Origin: an uncultured Candidatus Actinomarina sp. | GTDB taxonomy: Bacteria > Actinomycetota > Acidimicrobiia > Actinomarinales > Actinomarinaceae | DNA length: 63,952 nt | Direction: 5' to 3' | NCBI GenBank assembly: GCA_902571385.1 | Contig: CACGBK010000007.1 | Location: forward strand, 1 to 63,952 | Shown: positions 27,942 to 34,442 of the stretch, in pieces | Layout of the letters: every line of letters starts with the position of its first letter | Position numbering within the stretch: position 1 is the first letter of the stretch | Translations under genes and position numbers: made by a program | The notes under the pieces: generated by a model | Seen by the model: only the letters and a program-made list of their open reading frames with translations | The model's database searches: none | Told to the model about the DNA's origin: nothing

Positions 27942-28651
27942 TCTTTGTCTTCACTAACTTCTACATCTTCTCTTTTGCCAAGTCCTTTTAGGCATGCGTC
28001 AGCAATTGCTGTTGCAATGACTTCAATTGATCGTATTGCATCATCATTTCCAGGAATTACAAAATCAACATTTTCAGGATCAACATTTGAATCTGCAAGG
28101 CCAATTACAGGTATATCTAATTTTTTTGCTTCTGTAAGAGCTGTTGTCTCATTAAGCAAATCAACAATAAATATAGCTTCCGGCAATTTATTAAGATTTA
28201 CAATTCCTCCAATTGATTTTGTTAATTTTTCAATTTCTCTTCTTATTCTTAATCTTTCAGGTTTTGGATATGCATTAATTTCTCCAGATGTCTCTAATGA
28301 GTTAAGTTCGTTCAAATAAATGACTCTTTTAATAATTGTTTTAAAATTAGTAAGCATTCCACCTAGCCATCTATGATTTACATATGGCATTTGTGCACGA
28401 ATTGCTTGCTCCTCAATGACTTTCTGGGCTTGTGGTTTTGTTCCAACGAATAGAACTTTTCCGCTGTTTGCTACGAGTTTTTGAACGAAATCTTGAGTTT
28501 TTTCTAACGTGTCATAGGTAATTCTTAGATCGAGTATATGAATGCCACTTTTGTCTCCATATATATATTTATCCATCTTAGGGTTCCAACGTTGAGTTTG
28601 GTGACCGAAATGAACTCCTGCTTCAAGCAGGTCTTTCATTGTTGCTGACAT
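27938..28651 (-). CDS. rpsB: 30S ribosomal protein S2
   Basis: A 237-residue S2. The opening MKDLLEAGVHFGHQTQRWNPKM is standard for the family. I set the start at the ATG at 28651, preceded by AAAGGAG at the right distance; an upstream ATG at 28672 would place that ribosome-binding site inside the coding region. Typical blocks HRWLGGMLTNFKT and NDDAIRSI are present. S2 is one of the last proteins to join the small subunit. The 5' leader can fold into a long stem-loop, which could be autoregulatory. Confidence 0.96.
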   Translation of the reverse strand: MSATMKDLLEAGVHFGHQTQRWNPKMDKYIYGDKSGIHILDLRITYDTLEKTQDFVQKLVANSGKVLFVGTKPQAQKVIEEQAIRAQMPYVNHRWLGGMLTNFKTIIKRVIYLNELNSLETSGEINAYPKPERLRIRREIEKLTKSIGGIVNLNKLPEAIFIVDLLNETTALTEAKKLDIPVIGLADSNVDPENVDFVIPGNDDAIRSIEVIATAIADACLKGLGKREDVEVSEDKE

Positions 28652-28673
28652 ATTTCTCCTTTGGTTGTTCATC

Positions 28674-28735
28674 CCATATTTCTTTGCTTATGCGGTTTCC
28701 AAACTTTCGTTCACCAAGGAAACTTGTAAATATGG
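28674..28735 (-). promoter_or_regulatory. Structured rpsB leader candidate
   Basis: Two nested complementary pairs lie in the leader of rpsB: an 8-base outer stem (28674-28681 with 28728-28735) and a 6-base inner stem (28695-28700 with 28718-28723), with an asymmetric internal loop. The 3' edge is about 22 bases upstream of the chosen start codon. Leaders of this gene are known autoregulatory targets in several bacteria. I have no alignment to show conservation. Confidence 0.4.
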
Positions 28736-28775
28736 TGTCTATTTCATTTAAATAGTAATCAATTTGATGGTTTAA

Positions 28776-29627
28776 TCAACCTCTTGGATGGGTTCTTTTA
28801 TACTTTTCTTGAAGTTTCTTCTTTGATACATGTGTATAAAGTTGAGTTGTACTTGGATCAGAATGACCTAATAGTTCCTGCACAACTCTCAAATCTGCAC
28901 CTCCATCTAAAATATGAGTTGCAAAAGTATGGCGCAAATTATGTGGAAAAGTTCCAGTACTAGATTTAACAATTCTTCTTACTTCCCTATCAGTTATTTG
29001 ATTTCCCCTAACTCCTAGAAAAAGATAATCATTATTTTTATCTTTCAAATATTCGTTTCTAGAATTTATTTTCCATAAACTAATAATTTTATATGCTTGG
29101 TCTGTCATAGGTAGTATTCTTTCTTTTCTTCCTTTGCCAACAACACGTAAAGATTTGTTATTTTTGATATCATTTAGCTTTAAATTAACTACTTCAGAAA
29201 CTCTTAATCCCGATGAATAAAGTAATTCAACAATTGCTTTATTTCTAATTTCTTTGGGGGTATCTATCGGTAACTCGTTTATTAATGCATTTATATAATT
29301 TGAAGTTAAAATATCAGGTAATTTTCTTTCAGTTTTTAAACTTTCGAATTTATAAAATGATTTATTATCTTCTATCTTTGACGCCCATTCCAAAAAATTA
29401 TTTATTGATGTTAGTTTTCTATTTATAGTTGATTTGGCTAGTTCCTTTTCAAATAAGAAACTTACAAAATCCTGATTATCAAACAAATCAGTTTTAAATT
29501 TATCCAAGTATTGTAAATACTGATTCAAATCATTCTCATATGCTTTACATGTATGATCAGAATAATTTTTGATTTTTTTTAAATATTCTAAATAATTATC
29601 TTTTAACTCTTTAATCTGAATTTTCAA
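28776..29627 (-). CDS. xerC: Tyrosine recombinase, XerC/XerD-like
   Basis: A 283-residue tyrosine recombinase. The N-terminal SAM-like DNA-binding domain (1-90) is followed by the catalytic domain with R142, K165, H229, R232, H255 and nucleophile Y264, so all six catalytic residues are present. Chromosome dimer resolution at dif is the expected role. Its position just upstream of rpsB is common in actinobacteria and argues for a housekeeping XerC/D rather than a phage integrase. It overlaps the ABC permease gene by 17 bases. Confidence 0.92.
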   Translation of the reverse strand: MKIQIKELKDNYLEYLKKIKNYSDHTCKAYENDLNQYLQYLDKFKTDLFDNQDFVSFLFEKELAKSTINRKLTSINNFLEWASKIEDNKSFYKFESLKTERKLPDILTSNYINALINELPIDTPKEIRNKAIVELLYSSGLRVSEVVNLKLNDIKNNKSLRVVGKGRKERILPMTDQAYKIISLWKINSRNEYLKDKNNDYLFLGVRGNQITDREVRRIVKSSTGTFPHNLRHTFATHILDGGADLRVVQELLGHSDPSTTQLYTHVSKKKLQEKYKRTHPRG

Positions 29628-30369
29628 GTCTTAATTCCAACCTTCTTTGTAACCCTGATAATAAAAGTGTAATTATTAAATATAAGACAGTCAGCACTAA
29701 ATATGTTTCTGCAAATCTGAAAGTACTTCCTGAATATAAACGTCCTCGATAAGTTAAGTCTTCAACAGCTAGAACTGAAAGTAATGAGGAGTCCTTCATC
29801 ATAGATATAAAATCATTTCCTAGAGCTGGCAACATATTTCTAAAAGCTTGGGGTAATACAATAAATCTCATTATTTGTCTTTTTGACATTCCTAATGACG
29901 CTCCTCCTTCGCGTTGCCCAGAAGGCACAGATTCAATACCCGCTCTAAAAACTTCTGCTATATAAGCTCCATAAAAAACAGATAAAGCAATTATTGCCCT
30001 TATAAGCATAGGAACATTTCCATTATTGATATTTAACAATTCAGCAGCATCAACAACAACAACGAAGGCTATTGTAAAAATCAAAATTAAAACTGGAACT
30101 CCACGAATAAACTCAATATATGTTCTGGACAAAGTACTAGCTATTTTGTTATCAGATATGCGACCAATGCCAGATATTAGACCAAGAAAAATAGCAATTA
30201 TAAAAGATACTATTGTTGATAAGAATGTGATTCTAAGACCAGGAATAATAAAATTTAATGCTTTGTTATATTCTGGTTGGGTAAAAATCTTAAATAACAT
30301 CCAAAGAATTATCGAAGACAAAATAATTATCCACCAATTTTCAGCTTTAAGTAAATTTTTAATTTTCAT
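29611..30369 (-). CDS. Amino-acid ABC transporter permease (His/Glu/Gln/Arg type)
   Basis: A 252-residue permease with about five membrane segments and the EAA loop YIAEVFRAGIESVPSGQREG followed by GMSKRQIMR, near residues 138-170. It pairs with the binding protein gene just upstream, from which it is separated by a strong stem-loop. No ATP-binding subunit gene is adjacent on either side, so the ATPase must be encoded elsewhere. The preceding gene's product suggests uptake of a polar amino acid or small amine. Confidence 0.9.
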   Translation of the reverse strand: MKIKNLLKAENWWIIILSSIILWMLFKIFTQPEYNKALNFIIPGLRITFLSTIVSFIIAIFLGLISGIGRISDNKIASTLSRTYIEFIRGVPVLILIFTIAFVVVVDAAELLNINNGNVPMLIRAIIALSVFYGAYIAEVFRAGIESVPSGQREGGASLGMSKRQIMRFIVLPQAFRNMLPALGNDFISMMKDSSLLSVLAVEDLTYRGRLYSGSTFRFAETYLVLTVLYLIITLLLSGLQRRLELRLENSD

Positions 30370-30386
30370 TAATTACCATATTAAAA

Positions 30387-30414
30387 CAATAGGCACGGTG
30401 TCCCGTGCCTATTG
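30387..30414 (-). terminator. Stem-loop between binding-protein and permease genes
   Basis: A perfect 12-base stem (30387-30398 with 30403-30414) with a 4-base loop lies 19 bases downstream of the binding-protein stop. On the minus strand it is followed by TTTTAA. Such hairpins in transporter operons reduce downstream transcription and protect the upstream mRNA, so that binding protein is made in excess over permease. It could act as a full or partial terminator. Confidence 0.75.
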
Positions 30415-30433
30415 AATTAATTATATTTTTAAA

Positions 30434-31285
30434 TTACTCGTCGTAAGTTACATCTGCAATATCGTCATAAGTAACAGTAAAGTCTGGTGAGAAAAACTTT
30501 GCATTTATCTCAGCTAATTTTCCATTAGCAACCATTTCTGCAAGACCTTGATTTACAACATCAACAAGTGGGCTTCCATTAGGAAATGCAAATCCAAGTT
30601 GTTCAGATGTTAAGTCTCCACCAACAAGTTTTACATCACCTTTGTTTGCTCCCATGTACCCTAATCCTGCTGTCTCATCAATTATTGATGCATCTGCATC
30701 ACCTGATATTACAGCCTGAATTGCAAAGTTAAAGTCATCAAATGCTTTTACTTTGTCTTCACCCAAGGCATTTACAGCAAAGTCGTAATTAGTTGTCCCT
30801 TTCTGAGTTGCAACGATATAATCACCACTCTTTAGATCTTCAATACTTGTTATTTCAGTATTACCTACAGCAACAAGTACTCTTTGAGCTAAATTAATAT
30901 AACCGTCTGAGAAATCGACTATTTCGTCTCTCTCAGCAGTAATTGTGATTCCATCACCTGCGATCATAAATTGACCATCGGCTGTAGCTTGTATCATTCC
31001 GTCCCAAGCAGTTGGAACATAAACAGGTGTGAAATTCATTAATTCACCCATGTAGTTAAATACATCGTAATCCCAACCCATTGCTTCGCCTGTTTCAGCG
31101 TCAATGTAGTTGAAAGGTAAATATGCATTCTCTACGGCAAATGTAAATTCACATCCATCTAAATCTGGTAAACCATTTTCACCAGTTGTAATTTCTACTT
31201 CATCACAAGGGGTTGCAGCACCTGAACATGCGGTTGCAACCATTGCTAAAGCAAAAAATAAAATTAATGTCTTTTTACTTTTCAA
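30434..31285 (-). CDS. Amino-acid ABC transporter substrate-binding lipoprotein
   Basis: A 283-residue family 3 solute-binding protein. I use the TTG start at 31285, because GGAGGT lies 7 bases upstream; the in-frame ATG at 31300 overlaps that same site. The signal peptide has a hydrophobic core and a lipobox ending at Cys20 (V-A-T-A-C). The mature part has the typical strand with Y-L-P-F-N-Y-I-D, a GWDYDVF block and an ITAERDEIVDFSDGY block that forms the ligand pocket. It should be tethered to the outer face of the membrane and deliver an amino acid to the permease. The ligand cannot be assigned. Confidence 0.9.
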   Translation of the reverse strand: MKSKKTLILFFALAMVATACSGAATPCDEVEITTGENGLPDLDGCEFTFAVENAYLPFNYIDAETGEAMGWDYDVFNYMGELMNFTPVYVPTAWDGMIQATADGQFMIAGDGITITAERDEIVDFSDGYINLAQRVLVAVGNTEITSIEDLKSGDYIVATQKGTTNYDFAVNALGEDKVKAFDDFNFAIQAVISGDADASIIDETAGLGYMGANKGDVKLVGGDLTSEQLGFAFPNGSPLVDVVNQGLAEMVANGKLAEINAKFFSPDFTVTYDDIADVTYDE

Positions 31286-31320
31286 GTTATAGACCTCCAT
31301 TTGTATAAATTTATTATTGC

Positions 31321-31348
31321 ATATATATTCACTAAGTTGAATATATAT
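31321..31348. repeat. 11-base inverted repeat upstream of binding-protein gene
   Basis: The arms at 31321-31331 and 31338-31348 are perfectly complementary with a 6-base spacer, and lie 36 bases upstream of the binding-protein start and 10 bases from the end of the enoyl-CoA hydratase gene. On the minus strand no T-run follows, so it looks more like an operator or a weak hairpin than a terminator. The sequence is almost all A and T, so chance is possible. Confidence 0.4.
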
Positions 31349-31358
31349 TAATTTTTAT

Positions 31359-32132
31359 TTATTCATCTAATGTATTTTTATAGTTTGGTTGTCTTTTCTC
31401 TATAAAAGCAGACATTCCTTCCATAACATCTGAATGTATAAATCTATCATTTTGATTTATAGTTTCGTTTTCTAATGAATCATCAAAATTAGAGTTTAGA
31501 CCCTTTCTAATTTGATCTTTTATCATACAAATTGAAATGAAACTTTGTTTATCAAGCAGATTGATTAAGTTATCTAGTTCATTATCTAACTCTGCTTTTT
31601 CGGATAATTTGTAGAGTAGTCCAAATTTATCTAATGTTTCTCCATTGACTTCAGATGCAGTCATCATTAATTCTTTGGCTTTTTGTACCCCAATTATTCT
31701 TGGCAATATCCATGAACCACTAAAGTCTACAACAAGTCCTCTCCTTGCAAATACTTCGATAAATCTTGTTTCCGGGGTAGCAATTATAAAGTCACTTAAT
31801 AGAATCATGTTTGAAGCTGCACCAGCACACACACCATCCACAACTGATATAACTGGTTTCTTACATTCCCATAAAATTTTTGAAGCCTCAGAAACATCTT
31901 CCATTGAAGCATTTAGATTCTCTGCTAATTGTGCACCTGAAGAAAAATTATCATTGACTCTGTTTAAAACAAGATACTTAATCTCACTTTGTTCAAAATC
32001 TTTGATTTGCTTTTTAAGTTCTTTCCAGTCTTCTGCTGAAATTGAGTTTGAAGTTTCTGGACTATTAAAAGACAAAATTAGTGAGTTATCTTTTATATTA
32101 CTTTCTAAAACCATACTGAATATTTTAATCAT
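31359..32132 (-). CDS. Enoyl-CoA hydratase/isomerase family protein, PaaG-like
   Basis: A 257-residue crotonase-fold protein. The oxyanion-hole glycine lies in SSGAQL and in V-C-A-G-A-A-S-N. The catalytic region RRGLVVDFSGSWILPRIIG has Asp where classical hydratases have Glu, a pattern like PaaG-type isomerases (ring-epoxyphenylacetyl-CoA or cis/trans enoyl-CoA isomerases). The family acts on acyl-CoA thioesters. No other fatty-acid or phenylacetate gene is adjacent, apart from etfBA 13 kb away. Ordinary enoyl-CoA hydratase activity is an alternative. Confidence 0.8.
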   Translation of the reverse strand: MIKIFSMVLESNIKDNSLILSFNSPETSNSISAEDWKELKKQIKDFEQSEIKYLVLNRVNDNFSSGAQLAENLNASMEDVSEASKILWECKKPVISVVDGVCAGAASNMILLSDFIIATPETRFIEVFARRGLVVDFSGSWILPRIIGVQKAKELMMTASEVNGETLDKFGLLYKLSEKAELDNELDNLINLLDKQSFISICMIKDQIRKGLNSNFDDSLENETINQNDRFIHSDVMEGMSAFIEKRQPNYKNTLDE

Positions 32133-32152
32133 AATTTATTTAGAATGTAGTC

Positions 32153-32260
32153 ATGGGGTTTGATCCAAATAAGCCATATAAAGCTAATAAAGTTGATTAT
32201 GCAAATATAATATTTGCACTTATTATTACTTTTGCTGTTGTAGCTTGGGCCCTAAATTAA
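32153..32260 (+). CDS. Small single-membrane-span protein (35 residues), candidate
   Basis: A short frame starting with ATG encodes 35 residues: a polar, Lys/Pro-containing head (about 1-16) and a hydrophobic stretch from about 17 to 34, with Trp near the end. The composition is that of a small membrane protein. It lies between two minus-strand genes and overlaps the rnhB 3' end by 35 bases. The ribosome-binding site is weak (GAATG only). Small proteins with an N-terminal charged head and one membrane span are common in actinobacteria, but I cannot name a family. It could be a chance frame. Confidence 0.45.
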   Translation: MGFDPNKPYKANKVDYANIIFALIITFAVVAWALN

Positions 32261-32828
32261 ATGAGGTTCTGTGAATAATGCACGGACCATACTTTTGTAA
32301 CATGTCTAAATGTTCTCTTGTTCCGTAACCTTTATTCTTTTCAAATAAGTAATTTGGATAAACACTTGAAAACTTTGTCATTATCTTATCTCTATGAACT
32401 TTTGCAATGATACTAGCTAATGCAATTGCATAACTATGATCTTCTCCCCTAATCAAAGATATTGCACTAAATTCATTTATATTGAAGTGATCAATGTAAA
32501 CTTTTTCTTTGTTTGTATAAATAGATTGTACTGATTCTTTTAATACCTTCTTATTAGCTTCAGATATACCATTCTTGTCAATGTAAGTATTCGAACATTC
32601 AGATATTGAAAACTCTATATCACTATTAGTAATCCTCTCAACTATTTCTTCTCTCTTTTTTGGAGAAAGTTTTTTTGAATCCCTAACGTCTGAAAGTAAA
32701 TCTATATCAAGGAATTTTAACTTTACAGCTGCTCCAACAATGGGTCCTGCTAAAGATCCACGTCCAACTTCATCTGCACCAATAATTAATTGATTTTTAT
32801 TTTTTTCCCAATTTTTATTTTCAATCAT
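32226..32828 (-). CDS. rnhB: Ribonuclease HII
   Basis: A 200-residue RNase HII with the GADEVGRGSLAGPIVGAAV opening (catalytic D19, E20), the D-S-K-K-L-S-P-K-K-R-E block, and a late acidic catalytic region with Y-I-D-H-F-N (Asp) plus SIIAKVHRD. It removes single ribonucleotides and RNA primers from DNA. It overlaps lepB by 8 bases, in the usual rplS-lepB-rnhB order. Confidence 0.95.
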   Translation of the reverse strand: MIENKNWEKNKNQLIIGADEVGRGSLAGPIVGAAVKLKFLDIDLLSDVRDSKKLSPKKREEIVERITNSDIEFSISECSNTYIDKNGISEANKKVLKESVQSIYTNKEKVYIDHFNINEFSAISLIRGEDHSYAIALASIIAKVHRDKIMTKFSSVYPNYLFEKNKGYGTREHLDMLQKYGPCIIHRTSFNLGPKLQQQK

Positions 32829-33408
32829 TTAAATTTTGAATTTGATCAAGTGGGTAAATTTTGAAAAAAGCTTTTCCAATGATTCTTGAACTTGTAATTG
32901 GTCCAAATGATCGAGAGTCAAAACTGTTATCTCTATTATCACCTAGTACAAAGTATTCATCATCACTTAATTTAATTGAAATATCATCCAAGATAACTGT
33001 AGAAGCTACATTTTCAGTAATAACTTGTATGTTATTATTGAATACTTCCCCATTCTTATTAATTGATATTTCATCACCTGGAGTACCAACAATTCTTTTT
33101 ATATATACTGTTTGATTTTTGTTTCCTTCATTGTTTATTAACTCCCAAAGCTTCAAGTTTTCGATAAGTAGTTCAGAATTGTTTGGAGAACTAGATTCAG
33201 GTGAATAAAACACTATTACGTCACCTACATAATATTCGATATCAAATAATTTATCTTTTAGTACAAGAACTCTGTCATTAATATTTATGTTTGGAAACAT
33301 AGACAAGCTAGGTATGTAATAAATTTGGAATATATATGTTCGTAAAATAGTTGCAAACAAGAATGCAATGAAGACAATAAATATATTTTTTAGAATTTTT
33401 ATAATAAT
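32821..33408 (-). CDS. lepB: Signal peptidase I
   Basis: A type I signal peptidase with serine nucleophile in the IPSLSMFP motif, the general-base lysine in TVYIKRIVGTPGDE, and the LGDNRDNSFDSRSFGPI box. The first usable standard start is TTG at 33360, which leaves the N-terminal membrane anchor cut to a few residues. The same frame is open to a stop at 33417 and codes for a Lys-containing head and a full hydrophobic span; only ATT/ATA triplets are available as starts there, so I give a tentative start near 33408. It cleaves exported preproteins at the membrane. Confidence 0.88.
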   Translation of the reverse strand: MIIKILKNIFIVFIAFLFATILRTYIFQIYYIPSLSMFPNININDRVLVLKDKLFDIEYYVGDVIVFYSPESSSPNNSELLIENLKLWELINNEGNKNQTVYIKRIVGTPGDEISINKNGEVFNNNIQVITENVASTVILDDISIKLSDDEYFVLGDNRDNSFDSRSFGPITSSRIIGKAFFKIYPLDQIQNLND

Positions 33409-33419
33409 TTTATTTTACT

Positions 33420-33767
33420 TTAGGAAGTTCTATCTTCTTTAATTTTTGCCGATTTTCCAATTCGATCACGTAGATAGTAAAGCTTTGATCTTCTTACTTT
33501 TCCTTTACGTGTTACTTCTATCGATTCAATTATTGGGGCATGAATAGGAAATATTCTCTCGACACCTACTCCAAAAGAAAGCTTACGCACTGTAATGGTT
33601 TTGTTTATCGTGACACCATTGATTGAAATAACAACGCCTTCATAGGTCTGAATTCTTTCTCTATTGCCTTCAGATACTTTGACATTGACTTTTACAGTAT
33701 CACCAGATCTAATATCAGGTAAATCAGACTTTAATTGGTTATTTTCAATTTCTTGTATTAGATTCAT
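33420..33767 (-). CDS. rplS: 50S ribosomal protein L19
   Basis: A 115-residue L19 of normal length with the usual [11 protein letters not shown] opening, the EGVVIS strand and the [15 protein letters not shown] block, then the [12 protein letters not shown] tail. It lies at the 30S-50S interface. It is 36 bases downstream of trmD. Confidence 0.97.
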   Translation of the reverse strand: MNLIQEIENNQLKSDLPDIRSGDTVKVNVKVSEGNRERIQTYEGVVISINGVTINKTITVRKLSFGVGVERIFPIHAPIIESIEVTRKGKVRRSKLYYLRDRIGKSAKIKEDRTS

Positions 33768-33803
33768 ATTGCCTCAAGTTGAAATTATAGGTTTAAAACT
33801 ACT

Positions 33804-34442
33804 TTAAATGTCTTTTAAATTATTCTTTTTCCATTCATCGATTTTCTTATGATCTCCAGAAAGTAACACATCAGGCACTTTAAACCCTTTATATACTTCA
33901 GGCCTTGTATAGGTAGGATGGTCATATTTATCATTAACAAATGATTCATATTTAAGTGATTCTGAATTACCAAGTATTCCAGGTAATTTTCTTAAAAGTG
34001 CTTCCATGAGAAACATAGCAGGCACTTCTCCGCCCGAAACAACTGTTTTTCCAATAGAGATTTCGTAATCGCTATGAAGCTCGATTATTCTCTGATCAAA
34101 ACCTTCGTACCTTCCACAAATAATATTCGCTGATTTGTAGGTATGAAGTTCTTCAATCAAGTCTTCATTCAATTCTTGACCATCAGGAGTTAAAAAAATA
34201 TTTACATCTTTCTTAGATTGTGAGATTGCATTGTCCATTGGTTCTATCATTAAAACCATCCCTGGTCCTCCACCATATGGAGCATCATCAACTTGTTTGT
34301 AATTTCCAATACCAAAGTCTCTCAAGTTTGTGGTGGTTAATTCAAAAAGGTTTTTCTCAAATCCAGAAGATAAAATTCCAATATCAAGCCAATTTTTAAA
34401 AATTTCTGGAAAAAGTGTAATAATGTTAAAGTTTGATAACAT
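33804..34442 (-). CDS. trmD: tRNA (guanine-N1)-methyltransferase
   Basis: A 212-residue SPOUT-class methyltransferase. The IITLFPEIFKNWLDIGILS opening, Y-K-Q-V-D-D-A-P-Y-G-G-G-P-G-M-V-L and ICGRYEGFDQR, then S-I-G-K-T-V-V-S-G-G-E-V-P-A form the knotted SAM site. It methylates G37 of tRNA next to the anticodon. I use the ATG at 34442, because family members start just before I-I-T-L-F-P; the longer frame from 34526 adds an unrelated basic stretch. It overlaps cofH by 17 bases, which may couple them. Confidence 0.93.
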   Translation of the reverse strand: MLSNFNIITLFPEIFKNWLDIGILSSGFEKNLFELTTTNLRDFGIGNYKQVDDAPYGGGPGMVLMIEPMDNAISQSKKDVNIFLTPDGQELNEDLIEELHTYKSANIICGRYEGFDQRIIELHSDYEISIGKTVVSGGEVPAMFLMEALLRKLPGILGNSESLKYESFVNDKYDHPTYTRPEVYKGFKVPDVLLSGDHKKIDEWKKNNLKDI

